Assembly (NCBI GenBank): GCA_038246785.1
Contig: JBBRVP010000007.1
Coordinates: 37,603-101,602, forward strand
Reading direction: 5' to 3'
DNA: 64,000 bases
From: JBBRVP01 sp038246785
GTDB lineage: Bacteria > Actinomycetota > Actinomycetes > Jiangellales > Jiangellaceae
The notes beneath the pieces were generated by a model. The model made no database searches. It was not told where the DNA came from and worked only from the letters and a program-made list of their open reading frames with translations. The translations under genes were made by a program, and so were the position numbers. Shown in pieces: positions 16,347-24,452 of this stretch. Every line of letters starts with the position of its first letter. Position 1 is the first letter of the stretch.

Positions 16347-17630
16347 GTGAGCCAGACCGCTACCCAGTCCGCGTCCGTCACCGACCGACCGCTCGCCGAG
16401 GTCGACCCCGAGATCGCCGAGGTGCTCGGCCTCGAGCTCGGTCGGCTCCGCGGGACCCTCGAGATGATCGCGAGCGAGAACTTCGCGCCGCGTGCGGTGC
16501 TCGAGGCGCAGGGGTCGGTGCTGACCAACAAGTACGCCGAGGGCTATCCGGGCCGGCGCTACTACGGCGGCTGCGAGCACGTCGACGTCGCCGAGAACCT
16601 CGCCCGCGACCGGCTCAGGGAGCTGTTCGGCGCCGAGCACGTCAACGTCCAGCCGCACTCTGGCGCGCAGGCCAACGCCTCGGTCATGCACGCGCTGATC
16701 CGCCCCGGCGACACGATCCTCGGGCTCTCGCTCGCCCACGGCGGCCACCTGACGCACGGCATGAAGATCAACTTCAGCGGGCGGCTGTACGACGTCGCGG
16801 CCTATGGGGTCGACGAGCGGACCATGCGCATCGACATGGACGCCTTACGCGACGCCGCTGTCGAGCACCAGCCGAAGCTCATCATCGCCGGCTGGTCGGC
16901 CTACTCTCGCGAGCTCGACTTCCCGGCGTTCCGCGCGATCGCCGACGAGGTGGGCGCGTTCCTCATGGTCGACATGGCGCACTTCGCCGGGCTCGTCGCC
17001 GCCGGGCTGCACGCCAGCCCCGTGCCGTACGCCGACGTCGTCACCTCGACGACGCACAAGACGCTGTGCGGGCCGCGCGGGGGGCTGATCCTGGCGAAGG
17101 AGGAGTACGCCAAGAAGATCGACTCCGCGGTGTTCCCGGGCCAGCAGGGCGGACCGCTCATGCACGTCATCGCGGCCAAGGCAACGGCGTTCAAGATCGC
17201 CGCGTCGGAGGAGTTCCGCGAGCGCCAGCAGCGCACCGTCGCCGGCGCGCGGATCCTCGCCGACCGCCTCGTGCAGCCCGACGCGCGCACCGCCGGCGCC
17301 GACGTCCTCACCGGGGGCACCGACGTCCACCTCGTGCTGGTCGACCTGCGCGAGTCGAGCATGGACGGCAAGCAGGCCGAGGACCGGCTGCACGAGGTCG
17401 GCATCACGGTCAACCGCAACGCCGTGCCGTTCGACCCGCGGCCGCCGATGGTGACCTCGGGGCTGCGGATCGGCACCCCGGCGCTGGCCACCCGCGGCTT
17501 CGGCCCGGCGGAGTTCGCCGAGGTGTCCGACGTCATCGCGGCGGCCCTGCAGCCCGAGTGCGACCTCGACGCGCTGCGCAAGCGGGTCGGCGCCCTCGCC
17601 GACGCGTTCCCGCTCTACACCTCGCTCTAG
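16347..17630 (+). CDS. glyA: Serine hydroxymethyltransferase
   Basis: PLP enzyme converting serine and THF to glycine and 5,10-methylene-THF, the main one-carbon source. About 427 residues with hallmark blocks: ETLEMIASENF-type RGTLEMIASENFAPRAV, NKYAEGYPGRRYYGGCE, the PLP-lysine segment TSTTHKTLCGPRGG and the GGPLMHVIAAKA segment. The GTG start at 16347 follows AGGAGG (16337-16342); an in-frame ATG at 16275 would add 24 residues that do not look like SHMT. GlyA, FolD (95 bases downstream) and PurU form a folate cluster. Confidence 0.96.
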   Translation: MSQTATQSASVTDRPLAEVDPEIAEVLGLELGRLRGTLEMIASENFAPRAVLEAQGSVLTNKYAEGYPGRRYYGGCEHVDVAENLARDRLRELFGAEHVNVQPHSGAQANASVMHALIRPGDTILGLSLAHGGHLTHGMKINFSGRLYDVAAYGVDERTMRIDMDALRDAAVEHQPKLIIAGWSAYSRELDFPAFRAIADEVGAFLMVDMAHFAGLVAAGLHASPVPYADVVTSTTHKTLCGPRGGLILAKEEYAKKIDSAVFPGQQGGPLMHVIAAKATAFKIAASEEFRERQQRTVAGARILADRLVQPDARTAGADVLTGGTDVHLVLVDLRESSMDGKQAEDRLHEVGITVNRNAVPFDPRPPMVTSGLRIGTPALATRGFGPAEFAEVSDVIAAALQPECDLDALRKRVGALADAFPLYTSL

Positions 17631-17725
17631 CCGGCCCGCCGCCCGCGGTCTGTCAGGCGCTGCGGGGGGTGGAGCCGCGCCTGAGCCTGACAACTCCGGC
17701 GGGGCGCGTGGGAGACTCCGAGACC

Positions 17726-18595
17726 GTGACCGCCTGCCTCCTCGACGGCCGCGCGACCGCCAGGCAGATCAAGGCCGAGCTGGCCGAGCGGGTACGGGCG
17801 CTGAGCACACGCGGCCGCACCCCCGGCCTGGGCACCGTGCTCGTCGGCGACGACCCCGGCAGCCACGCGTACGTCGTCGGCAAGCACCGCGACTGCGCCG
17901 AGGTCGGCATCGCCTCGATCCAGGTGGAGCTGCCGGCCACGGCGACCCAGGCCGACGTGGAGGCCGCGGTGGCCGGGCTCAACGCCGACCCGGCGTGCAC
18001 CGGCTACCTCGTCCAGCTGCCGCTACCGGCGGGCCTGGACCCCCTCCGTGTCCTCGAGCTCGTCGACCCCGCCAAGGACGCCGACGGGCTGCACCCGACC
18101 AACCTCGGCCGGCTCGTGCTGCGCGTCGACGGTCCGGTCGACTCGCCGCTGCCCTGCACTCCGCGCGGTGTCGTCGAGCTGCTGGCGCGCCACGGCGTCG
18201 CCCTGACGGGAGCCGAGGTCGTCGTGATCGGCCGCGGGATCACCGTGGGCCGCCCGCTCGGCCTGCTGCTGACCCGCAAAACGGTCAACGCGACGGTGAC
18301 GTTGTGCCACACCGGCACCCGTGACGTGGCCGAGCACACGCGGCGGGCAGACGTCGTGGTGGCCGCTGCCGGAGTGCCCGGCATGGTCACCGCCGACCTC
18401 GTCAAGCCGGGCGCCGTGGTCCTCGACGTCGGCATCACGCGTACGCCGGCGGGGCTGGTCGGCGACGTCGACCCGGCCGTCCGTGAGGTGGCCGCCTGGC
18501 TCGCGCCGATGCCCGGCGGCGTCGGACCGATGACCCGCGCCATGCTGCTCGCCAACGTCGTCGACGCGGCCGAGCGCTCGACCGCCGCGGCCTGA
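17726..18595 (+). CDS. folD: Methylenetetrahydrofolate dehydrogenase/cyclohydrolase
   Basis: Interconverts 5,10-methylene-THF and 10-formyl-THF with NADP, directly after the GlyA reaction. The 289-residue protein has the family start TACLLDGRATARQIKAEL, the catalytic Lys region SHAYVVGKHRDCAEVGI (YVxxK), QLPLPAGLD, PAKDADGLHPTNLG, PCTPRGVVELL, the Rossmann VVVIGRGITVGRPLG and the terminal MPGGVGPMTRAMLLANVV. GTG 17726 is chosen because it immediately precedes the usual FolD N-terminus; GTG 17708 in frame is an alternative. A large hairpin follows at 18666. Confidence 0.95.
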   Translation: MTACLLDGRATARQIKAELAERVRALSTRGRTPGLGTVLVGDDPGSHAYVVGKHRDCAEVGIASIQVELPATATQADVEAAVAGLNADPACTGYLVQLPLPAGLDPLRVLELVDPAKDADGLHPTNLGRLVLRVDGPVDSPLPCTPRGVVELLARHGVALTGAEVVVIGRGITVGRPLGLLLTRKTVNATVTLCHTGTRDVAEHTRRADVVVAAAGVPGMVTADLVKPGAVVLDVGITRTPAGLVGDVDPAVREVAAWLAPMPGGVGPMTRAMLLANVVDAAERSTAAA

Positions 18596-18665
18596 CCGCA
18601 TCCGCAGGCGCCGCGCACCCACGCCGGGCCTCCGCCACGCGTTGTGGCGTCTCCTCCAACCGCAA

Positions 18666-18784
18666 TGATCGGCACCAGCCCCCTCAGTGCCGCCCGTCCG
18701 GCGGCTGCGCGGCGGCCGAGGCTGGGCATCCAGCCCCGGGCCACGGCGGCTGTGGGCGCGCACTGTGGGGGCTGGTGCCGATCA
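18666..18784. repeat. Long inverted repeat with a 70-base loop
   Basis: TGATCGGCACCAGCCCCC (18666-18683) is exactly complementary to 18767-18784. After a single T/T mismatch the pairing resumes (CAGTGC 18685-18690 with GCACTG 18760-18765), giving about 24 pairs. The loop holds a small nested hairpin, GCTGG-gcat-CCAGC (18721-18734). It lies 70 bases after folD. It is not obviously related to families A or B. Confidence 0.8.
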
Positions 18785-18897
18785 GCCGAGCGGAAGGGGT
18801 ACGGGCGGCGCCGGGGGGGCGCGACGGCGAGTCGATCGGCCTGGGCGACCTGCTCGGCCAGCGGCTCGACGAGCGGGGGGTCGTGCGGCCGTTGTAG
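18784..18897 (+). pseudogene. Protein-like remnant on the plus strand
   Basis: This plus-strand frame reads SRAEGVRAAPGGRDGESIG and LGDLLGQRLDERG before a TAG at 18895-18897, with no start codon or upstream domain. The GGRDGESI-LxDLLxxRLDE pattern looks like a genuine C-terminal segment. As far as I remember, a small actinobacterial family carrying RTxPLxARxYxGR near its N-terminus ends this way. The matching N-terminal segment appears on the opposite strand next door, which would imply a rearranged gene. No search was possible. Confidence 0.25.
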
Positions 18898-19036
18898 GCC
18901 CGCGCCATCAGCGGGTTCGTGCGCATCCCGTGCTCCCGGGCCGCACGAAGTCGCCGACGAACGCGCGCGTCCGCGCGCCCCCGCGTGCTCGGCGGGCCTC
19001 CCCGCCGGTGCGCCACTGCGCCTGCTCGTCGCTCAT
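18885..19036 (-). pseudogene. Frameshifted small gene at the end of the gal operon
   Basis: From ATG 19036, which overlaps the CYTH stop by 4 bases (ATGA), the frame reads SDEQAQWRTGGEARRARGG and RTRAFVGDFVR and then ends early at a TGA. A shift near 18940 continues it as REHGMRTNPLMARAYNGR. The start overlap argues that it once was a translated operon member. I do not recognise the function. The sequence past 18885 on this strand has no convincing continuation, so the gene appears truncated as well as shifted. Confidence 0.4.
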
Positions 19037-19545
19037 GGCGCGTCGAGCGTAGGCGGCGAGTCGAGGCCGGCGAGCGCGCCGCCGGTGAAGGCGACGTCGC
19101 CGGTCACCTCGCGGACGACCGGGTACGGCGGGAAGACGGGCTCGGCGTCGGGGATCTCCACCTCGAGCAGCACCAGCCCGGCGAGCCGGCCGGCGAGGAC
19201 GTCGACGGCCCACCGCAGGCCGGCGTGCTCGACGGCGTAGCGGGTCTTGGTCAGCATGTGCGCCGGCAGTCCCGCCAGCACGGCGTACTCCCGCTCGTCG
19301 AGGTACAGCGAGGTGTGCCAGACGGTCGACGGCGCGGCCGGGTCGGGCGTCGTCTTGTGGCCCACCTTGCGGATGACCTCGCCGTCCGCCGCGGTGACGG
19401 TACGCAGCCGCAGCCGGGTGCCGTCGACATAGCGGTCGTCGATGCGTCGGGGCACGGCTCCAGAGAGGTCGGGGACGCCGGCGAGCAGCCAGCGCCGCTC
19501 GCGCTCGAGGCGGGCGTAGCGTGGTGCCGCCTCGGGGGCCGTCAC
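19033..19545 (-). CDS. CYTH-domain (triphosphate tunnel) protein
   Basis: A 170-residue CYTH superfamily protein; relatives are inorganic triphosphatases, thiamine triphosphatases and class IV adenylate cyclases that act on triphosphates with metal. Visible signatures are the ExEx-type opener YARLERERRWLLAGVP, the basic strands RLRLRTVTAADGEVIRKVGHK, the barrel strand TSLYLDEREYAVLAGLP, WAVDVLAGRLAGLVLLEVEIPD and a final acidic strand. GTG 19545 overlaps the galK stop by 4 bases, so it is translated with the galactose genes. Its substrate cannot be read from the sequence, and the link to galactose metabolism is unexplained. Confidence 0.8.
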   Translation of the reverse strand: MTAPEAAPRYARLERERRWLLAGVPDLSGAVPRRIDDRYVDGTRLRLRTVTAADGEVIRKVGHKTTPDPAAPSTVWHTSLYLDEREYAVLAGLPAHMLTKTRYAVEHAGLRWAVDVLAGRLAGLVLLEVEIPDAEPVFPPYPVVREVTGDVAFTGGALAGLDSPPTLDAP

Positions 19546-20699
19546 GCCAGCCGGCGCGCGCCGTCGGATGCGTCGGCGACGAACGCCTCCGGCGGCGTGA
19601 AGCCGGCCCGCCCGAAGGCTCGCTCCACCGCCACCGTCGTCACCCCGACCGCGTCGGCGTCGACCAGCGCGATCACCGAGCCGCCGAACCCGCCGCCGGT
19701 CATCCGCGCCCCGTACGCCCCCGCCGACAGCGCCGCCTCGACGGCGGTGTCGACCTGCGGCACGGTGATCTCGAAGTCGTCACGCATGGACGCGTGCGAC
19801 GCCGTCAGCTGCTCACCGATGGTCCGCGGGTCGGCGCCGGCGCGCAGCCGGCCCGTCACGTCGAGCACCCGTGCGTCCTCGGTGACCACGTGACGGACCC
19901 GGCGACCCAGCAGGTCGTCGTCGAGGCGGGAGAGGGCGTCGTCGAGGTCGTCGAGGGGTACGTCGCGCAGCGCCCGTACCCCGAGCCGGCGGGCTGCCTC
20001 CGCGCAGGAGCGGTGCCGCTCGGCGTACTCCCCCTCGACCAGCGCGTGCGGCGCCTTCGTGTCGACGACCAACAGCGCGAGCCCGCGCGCCGCCAGCTCG
20101 AACGGCACATGCTCCACGTGCAGCGACCTGGTGTCGAGGAAGACGAGGTGCCCGGCTCTCCCGTGCAGCGAGGCCATCTGGTCCATGACGCCGGTCGGGG
20201 TGCCGACGACGTCGTTCTCCGCCCGCCGGGCAGCGGCTGCCAGCGAGTCGAGCGAGACGTCGAGCCCGCCGAGGTCGCGCCAGGCCACCGCGGCGGCGCA
20301 CTCGAGCGCCGCCGACGACGACAACCCGCCGCCTTCGGGCACGTCCCCGTCGACGACGAGGTCGAGGCCGGGTACGTCGTGGCCGGCCTGCGCCAGTGCC
20401 CAGCCGACGCCCGCGACGTACGCCGCCCAGCCCTCGACGGCGCCGGGCGCCACGTCGGACAACGGCAGCTCGACGGTCTCCTCCGTCTGCAGCGACCGCA
20501 CGCGCAGCACCCCGTCGTCGCGCGGCCGTGCTGCGGCCGCCACGCCCTGCGCGAGCGCCAGCGGCAGCACGAAGCCGTCGTTGTAGTCGGTGTGCTCGCC
20601 GATCAGGTTCAGCCGCCCCGGCGCCCACCACACCCCGGCCGGCTCCCCGCCGAACGCGCCCCGAAAGGCCCCCGCCGCCTGCGCGGCCGACTCGCTCAT
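19542..20699 (-). CDS. galK: Galactokinase
   Basis: Phosphorylates galactose to galactose 1-phosphate with ATP. The 385-residue GHMP kinase has the galactokinase signature WAPGRLNLIGEHTDYNDGF near residues 25-43, the phosphate loop EGGGLSSSAALECAAA, the catalytic Asp region VGTPTGVMDQMAS and the C-terminal GARMTGGGFGGSVIALV. ATG 20699 overlaps the galE stop by 4 bases; longer in-frame extensions upstream are shadows inside galE. Third gene of a Leloir-pathway operon. Confidence 0.95.
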   Translation of the reverse strand: MSESAAQAAGAFRGAFGGEPAGVWWAPGRLNLIGEHTDYNDGFVLPLALAQGVAAAARPRDDGVLRVRSLQTEETVELPLSDVAPGAVEGWAAYVAGVGWALAQAGHDVPGLDLVVDGDVPEGGGLSSSAALECAAAVAWRDLGGLDVSLDSLAAAARRAENDVVGTPTGVMDQMASLHGRAGHLVFLDTRSLHVEHVPFELAARGLALLVVDTKAPHALVEGEYAERHRSCAEAARRLGVRALRDVPLDDLDDALSRLDDDLLGRRVRHVVTEDARVLDVTGRLRAGADPRTIGEQLTASHASMRDDFEITVPQVDTAVEAALSAGAYGARMTGGGFGGSVIALVDADAVGVTTVAVERAFGRAGFTPPEAFVADASDGARRLA

Positions 20700-21649
20700 G
20701 TGACCCCACCCTGCATGAAGGCCCAGGCGTCGCCGACGATCCGCTCGAGCCCGTGCTCGGGCCGCCAACCCAGCTCGTCCTCGATGCGTGCGCTGGACGC
20801 GACGAGCTCGGCGGGGTCGCCGGCGCGGCGCGGTCGCTCGACCGCGGGCACCGGGTGACCGGTCACCACGCGGCAGGCCTCGACGACCTCGCGCACGGTG
20901 TAGCCGGTGCCGCTGCCGAGGTTGTAGACGAGGTGCTCGCCGGGCCGCCCGCCGTCCAGCGCGAGCAGGTGCGCCCGCGACAGGTCCGCGACGTGCAGGT
21001 AGTCGCGCACGCACGTGCCGTCGCGGGTGGGGTAGTCGGTGCCGAACACGTCGACGGCGTCGCGGCGCCCGGCGGGGACGGCCAGCACGTTGGGGATCAG
21101 GTGCGTCTCGGGGTCGTGCCGCTCCCCGTGGCCGGCGTACGCGCCTCCGACGTTGAAGTAGCGCAGGCTCACCGCGGCCACCCCGTGTGCGCGCGCCTCG
21201 CCGGCCAGCGCCATGTCGACGGCCAGCTTGCTCTGGCCGTACGGGTTGATCGGTGCGGTCGGCGCGTCCTCGGTGATCGGGGAGCGGTCCGGTTCGCCGT
21301 AGGTCGCCGCCGTCGAGCTGAAGACGATGCGGCGTACGGCGGCGGCGCGCATCGCCGTCAGCAGCGCGAGCGTGCCCACGACGTTGGTGTCCCAGTAGAC
21401 CTCCGGCCGCTCCACCGACTCGGCCACCTGCGCCTTCGCCGCGAAGTGCAGCACCCCGTCGAAGGACCCGTCGAGCACGTCGCTCGCGCGCCGGACGTCG
21501 CCCTCCACGAACGTGGCCCCTGCCGGCACCCCGTCGCGGTGCCCGGTGGACAGGTCGTCGAGAACGACCACCTCGTGCCCGGCCTCGAGCAGTTGCGCGG
21601 CGACGACCCCGCCGATGTAGCCGGCCCCGCCGGTGACGAGCAGCTTCAC
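20696..21649 (-). CDS. galE: UDP-glucose 4-epimerase
   Basis: Interconverts UDP-galactose and UDP-glucose. A 317-residue extended SDR enzyme with the NAD motif LVTGGAGYIGGVV at the N-terminus, FAAKAQVAESVERPEVYW, the catalytic SSTAATYGE and YxxxK motif NPYGQSKLAVD, LRYFNVGGAYAG and TRDGTCVRDYLHVADLSRA. The start is GTG 21649, overlapping the galT stop by 4 bases. Second gene of the gal operon. Confidence 0.95.
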   Translation of the reverse strand: MKLLVTGGAGYIGGVVAAQLLEAGHEVVVLDDLSTGHRDGVPAGATFVEGDVRRASDVLDGSFDGVLHFAAKAQVAESVERPEVYWDTNVVGTLALLTAMRAAAVRRIVFSSTAATYGEPDRSPITEDAPTAPINPYGQSKLAVDMALAGEARAHGVAAVSLRYFNVGGAYAGHGERHDPETHLIPNVLAVPAGRRDAVDVFGTDYPTRDGTCVRDYLHVADLSRAHLLALDGGRPGEHLVYNLGSGTGYTVREVVEACRVVTGHPVPAVERPRRAGDPAELVASSARIEDELGWRPEHGLERIVGDAWAFMQGGVT

Positions 21650-22767
21650 GTGGGTGAGCCTCCCTCGGTCGTCAACGGGCTGTCGACCCGCAGCTCCCGC
21701 AGCCGCCGGGCTGCCTGCTCGGGCGGGACGTCGTTGACGAAGACCCCCATGCCGGACTCTGAGCCGGCGAGGTACTTCAGCTTGTCGGCGCTGCGGCGGA
21801 TGGAGAACAACTCGAGATGCAGGTACGCGAGGTCGCGGTCTCCTCGCACGGGGGCCTGCTGCCAGGCCGCGATGTAGGGCAGTCGCTGGTCGTAGAGCCG
21901 GTCGAAGCGGCGCAGCACGTCGAGGTAGACGCGGGACAAGTCGTCGCGCTCGTCGTCGGACAGCGCCGGGAGGTCGGGCACCTGGCGGTGCGGGTAGAGG
22001 TGCACCTCCATCGGCCAGCGGGCCGCGAACGGCACGAACGCCGTCCAGTGCGCGCCCTCCACCACGATCCGGTCGCCGGAGGCCCGCTCGGCGGCGAGCA
22101 CGTCGGCGAACAGGTTGCGCCAGGTGCGCTCGCGGTAGGTGCGGGCCGAGTCCAGCAGCCGCCGGGTCCGCGGGCTGACGAACGGGTAGGCGTAGATCTG
22201 CCCGTGGGGGTGGGCCAGGGTGACGCCGATCTCCTCACCGCGGTTCTCGAACGGGTAGACCTGCTCGACGTGCGGCAGGCCGCCGAGGGCGAGTGTGCGG
22301 TCGGCCCAGGCGTCGACGACGAGGCGCACCTGCTCCGGGCCCAGCGCCGCGAAGTCGGCGTCGTGGTCGCTGGTGAAGCAGACCACCTCGCAGCGGCCGA
22401 CGCCCGGCTGGCGCACGAGCAGGCCGCCCGCCTCGCTGGTCGCCTCCACGCCGGTGACGTCCTCGGCGAACGAGGGGAACCGGTTCTCGAACACGACCAC
22501 GTCGTAGTCGGCCGAGGGGATCTCGGTCTGCCGGCCGTCGCGGGACGGGCAGAGCGGGCACTGATCGGCCGGTGGCATATAGGTGCGCCCCTGCCGATGC
22601 GAGGCGATGCCCACCCACTCGTCGAGCAGCGCGTCGTAGCGGATCTCCGAGGTGGTCGCGGTGGCCGGCAGGTCGCGGGTGTCGTGGGTGTCCCGGGTGG
22701 CGTCGTCCGCCAGGTCGTACCAGAGGATCTCGCGGCCGTCCGCCAGCCGTCCCTCGATGCGTTTCAC
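21646..22767 (-). CDS. galT: Galactose-1-phosphate uridylyltransferase
   Basis: Exchanges UMP between UDP-glucose and galactose 1-phosphate. The 373-residue HIT-superfamily enzyme has the zinc-site motif CPLC near residue 80, the segment YDVVVFENRFPSF, and the nucleophile motif LAHPHGQIYAYPF with its active-site His. The GTG at 22767 is chosen because GGGAGGG (22771-22777) precedes it and VKRIEGRLADGREILWYD is the natural N-terminus; the longer upstream frame runs through the intergenic palindrome. First gene of galT-galE-galK-CYTH. Confidence 0.94.
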   Translation of the reverse strand: MKRIEGRLADGREILWYDLADDATRDTHDTRDLPATATTSEIRYDALLDEWVGIASHRQGRTYMPPADQCPLCPSRDGRQTEIPSADYDVVVFENRFPSFAEDVTGVEATSEAGGLLVRQPGVGRCEVVCFTSDHDADFAALGPEQVRLVVDAWADRTLALGGLPHVEQVYPFENRGEEIGVTLAHPHGQIYAYPFVSPRTRRLLDSARTYRERTWRNLFADVLAAERASGDRIVVEGAHWTAFVPFAARWPMEVHLYPHRQVPDLPALSDDERDDLSRVYLDVLRRFDRLYDQRLPYIAAWQQAPVRGDRDLAYLHLELFSIRRSADKLKYLAGSESGMGVFVNDVPPEQAARRLRELRVDSPLTTEGGSPT

Positions 22768-22826
22768 GGCACCCTCCCGTGTCGTCAACGGTCGCAGAAC
22801 CCTCCGCCTTCTGCCCACTCCGCGGG

Positions 22827-22881
22827 GAGTGGAACACCCGGCCGCCACGCCGACTCGGCGTGTCGGCCTGGTGTTCCACTC
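22827..22881. repeat. Intergenic palindrome, family A copy 2
   Basis: Arms 22827-22852 and 22856-22881 are inverted complements over 26 bases with two mismatches and a 3-base loop. The right arm reads CGGCGTGTCGGCCTGGTGTT followed by CCACTC, the same core as at 13567 and 43741. It sits between divergent genes (galT and the CorC-like gene), where no transcript should end, so a simple terminator role does not explain it. Confidence 0.88.
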
Positions 22882-23011
22882 GATCACGGGGATGGGGGGC
22901 GCGGTCTCGAAGGGCCGCGGCGGGACGCCGTACGCTGTCCCGCATGTCCGGTCCGGACGACGGCAGCGCCTGCCATAGTCGCCCCCGCCCTGGATGCGCT
23001 GAGGCGCAGCG

Positions 23012-24376
23012 GTGAGCTCCACGTGGGCCAACGTCCTGCTCGTCCTCCTCTTCGTGCTCGTCGGCGGGGTCTTCGCGGCCGCCGAGATCGCGCTGGTGTC
23101 TCTGCGGGAGAGCCAGCTCCGCTCCCTCGGCCAGCAGGGCGGCCGGGGTGCCCGGGTGGCCGCCCTCGCCCAGAACCCCAACCGCTTCCTTGCCGCCGTG
23201 CAGATCGGCGTGACGCTGGCCGGATTCTTCTCCGCCGCGTACGGCGCGACGACGTTCGCCGACCAGCTGGCGCCGGTCATCGAGGGCTGGGGCGTCAGCA
23301 AGGGGCTGGCGCAGACCCTGGCCCTGGTGGCGATCACGCTGATCGTGTCCTACGTTGCCCTCGTCCTCGGCGAGCTCGCGCCCAAGCGGCTCGGGCTGCA
23401 GCGCTCGGAGGCCTACGCGCTGGCGCTCGCACCCGGGGTCGACCGGGTCGCGAGAATCTTCCGACCGCTCATCTGGCTGCTGTCGCACTCGACCGACCTC
23501 GTGGTCCGGATCCTCGGTGGCGACCCGGGCGCCCAGCGCGAGCAGATCAGCGAGGAGGAGCTGCGCGAGCTGGTCTCCAGCCATGACGACCTGTCCGAGG
23601 AGGAGCGCCGCATCGTCGAGGATGTGTTCGAGGCAGGCGACCGGCACCTGCGCGAGGTGATGCTCCCGCGCACCGAGGTCGACTTCCTCGACGCCGCCAC
23701 GCCGGTCTTCAAGGCGGTCGCCTACGCCGCGGACCGGCCGCACTCGCGCTACCCGGTGATCCGTGGCTCTGCCGACGACGTTGCCGGGTTCGTGCACGTG
23801 CGCGACCTGTTCGACCCCAAGGTGGCCGGTCGCTCCGTGCGGGTCGGTGAGCTCGTGCGCGAGGTGTCCTTTTTGCCCGGCACCAAGCGGCTGCTGTCCG
23901 CGCTCACCGACATGCGCCGGCAGGGGGCCCACCTCGCGATCGTGGTCGACGAGTACGGCGGGACCGACGGGATCGTGACGCTCGAGGACCTCGTCGAGGA
24001 GCTCATCGGCGACATCCGGGACGAGTACGACGAGCGTGCGGCCAGCAAGGTGGCGGGGCACCCCGGGGACCCGATCGACGTGGACGGACTGCTCAACCTC
24101 GAGGACTTCGCCGAGCTCACCGGCGTCGAGCTCGCCGACGGTCCGTACGAGACCGTCGCCGGCTACGTCATGGCACGGCTCGGCCAGCTGCCGATGCCGG
24201 GCGACCGAGTCGAGGTCGCTGAGGCGCCCGGCCACCGCCTCCTCGTCGTGGGACTGGACGGGAGGAGGGTCGCGAGGCTGCGCCTGGAGCTGCCACATGC
24301 CGAGCAGCAGGCGGAGGAGGGGGCGACCGCCCCGGCGCCCGCCGAGCCGACCGGGCAGCCGGCCACCCCCAGCTAG
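23012..24376 (+). CDS. HlyC/CorC (CNNM-like) membrane transporter family protein
   Basis: A 454-residue membrane protein of the DUF21-CBS-CorC architecture; relatives are implicated in Mg2+ (or Co2+) export. The DUF21 part, residues 1 to about 190, has helices VLLVLLFVLVGGVFAAAEIA, a second at VQIGVTLAGFFSAAYGA and a third at LVAITLIVSYVALVLGE, followed by LAPKRLG. A pair of CBS domains (about 210-335: VMLPRTEVDFLD, SRYPVIRGSADDVAGFVH, HLAIVVDEYGGTDGIVTLEDL) precedes a C-terminal transporter-associated domain near 355-430. The start is GTG 23012. Divergent from galT. Confidence 0.88.
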   Translation: MSSTWANVLLVLLFVLVGGVFAAAEIALVSLRESQLRSLGQQGGRGARVAALAQNPNRFLAAVQIGVTLAGFFSAAYGATTFADQLAPVIEGWGVSKGLAQTLALVAITLIVSYVALVLGELAPKRLGLQRSEAYALALAPGVDRVARIFRPLIWLLSHSTDLVVRILGGDPGAQREQISEEELRELVSSHDDLSEEERRIVEDVFEAGDRHLREVMLPRTEVDFLDAATPVFKAVAYAADRPHSRYPVIRGSADDVAGFVHVRDLFDPKVAGRSVRVGELVREVSFLPGTKRLLSALTDMRRQGAHLAIVVDEYGGTDGIVTLEDLVEELIGDIRDEYDERAASKVAGHPGDPIDVDGLLNLEDFAELTGVELADGPYETVAGYVMARLGQLPMPGDRVEVAEAPGHRLLVVGLDGRRVARLRLELPHAEQQAEEGATAPAPAEPTGQPATPS

Positions 24377-24440
24377 CGACAGCCTCGGCTGTTCCCCGCC
24401 GGGGTGCTCGCCCGGTCTGAGCGTTCGTGTCCGGGCCCGG

Positions 24441-24446
24441 TAGGTT
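24441..24446 (+). promoter_or_regulatory. -10 box for a probably leaderless gcvT transcript
   Basis: TAGGTT lies 6 bases before the gcvT ATG (24453), which places transcription start at or next to the start codon. No Shine-Dalgarno is visible. The same arrangement recurs before add, deoA, manC and others. Confidence 0.4.
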
Positions 24447-24452
24447 CCCGTC

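Noticed and set aside
24394..24404. CCCC-GCC-GGGG hairpin after the CorC-like gene as terminator
   Set aside because: Only four base pairs and no T-run; too weak to call in DNA of this composition.
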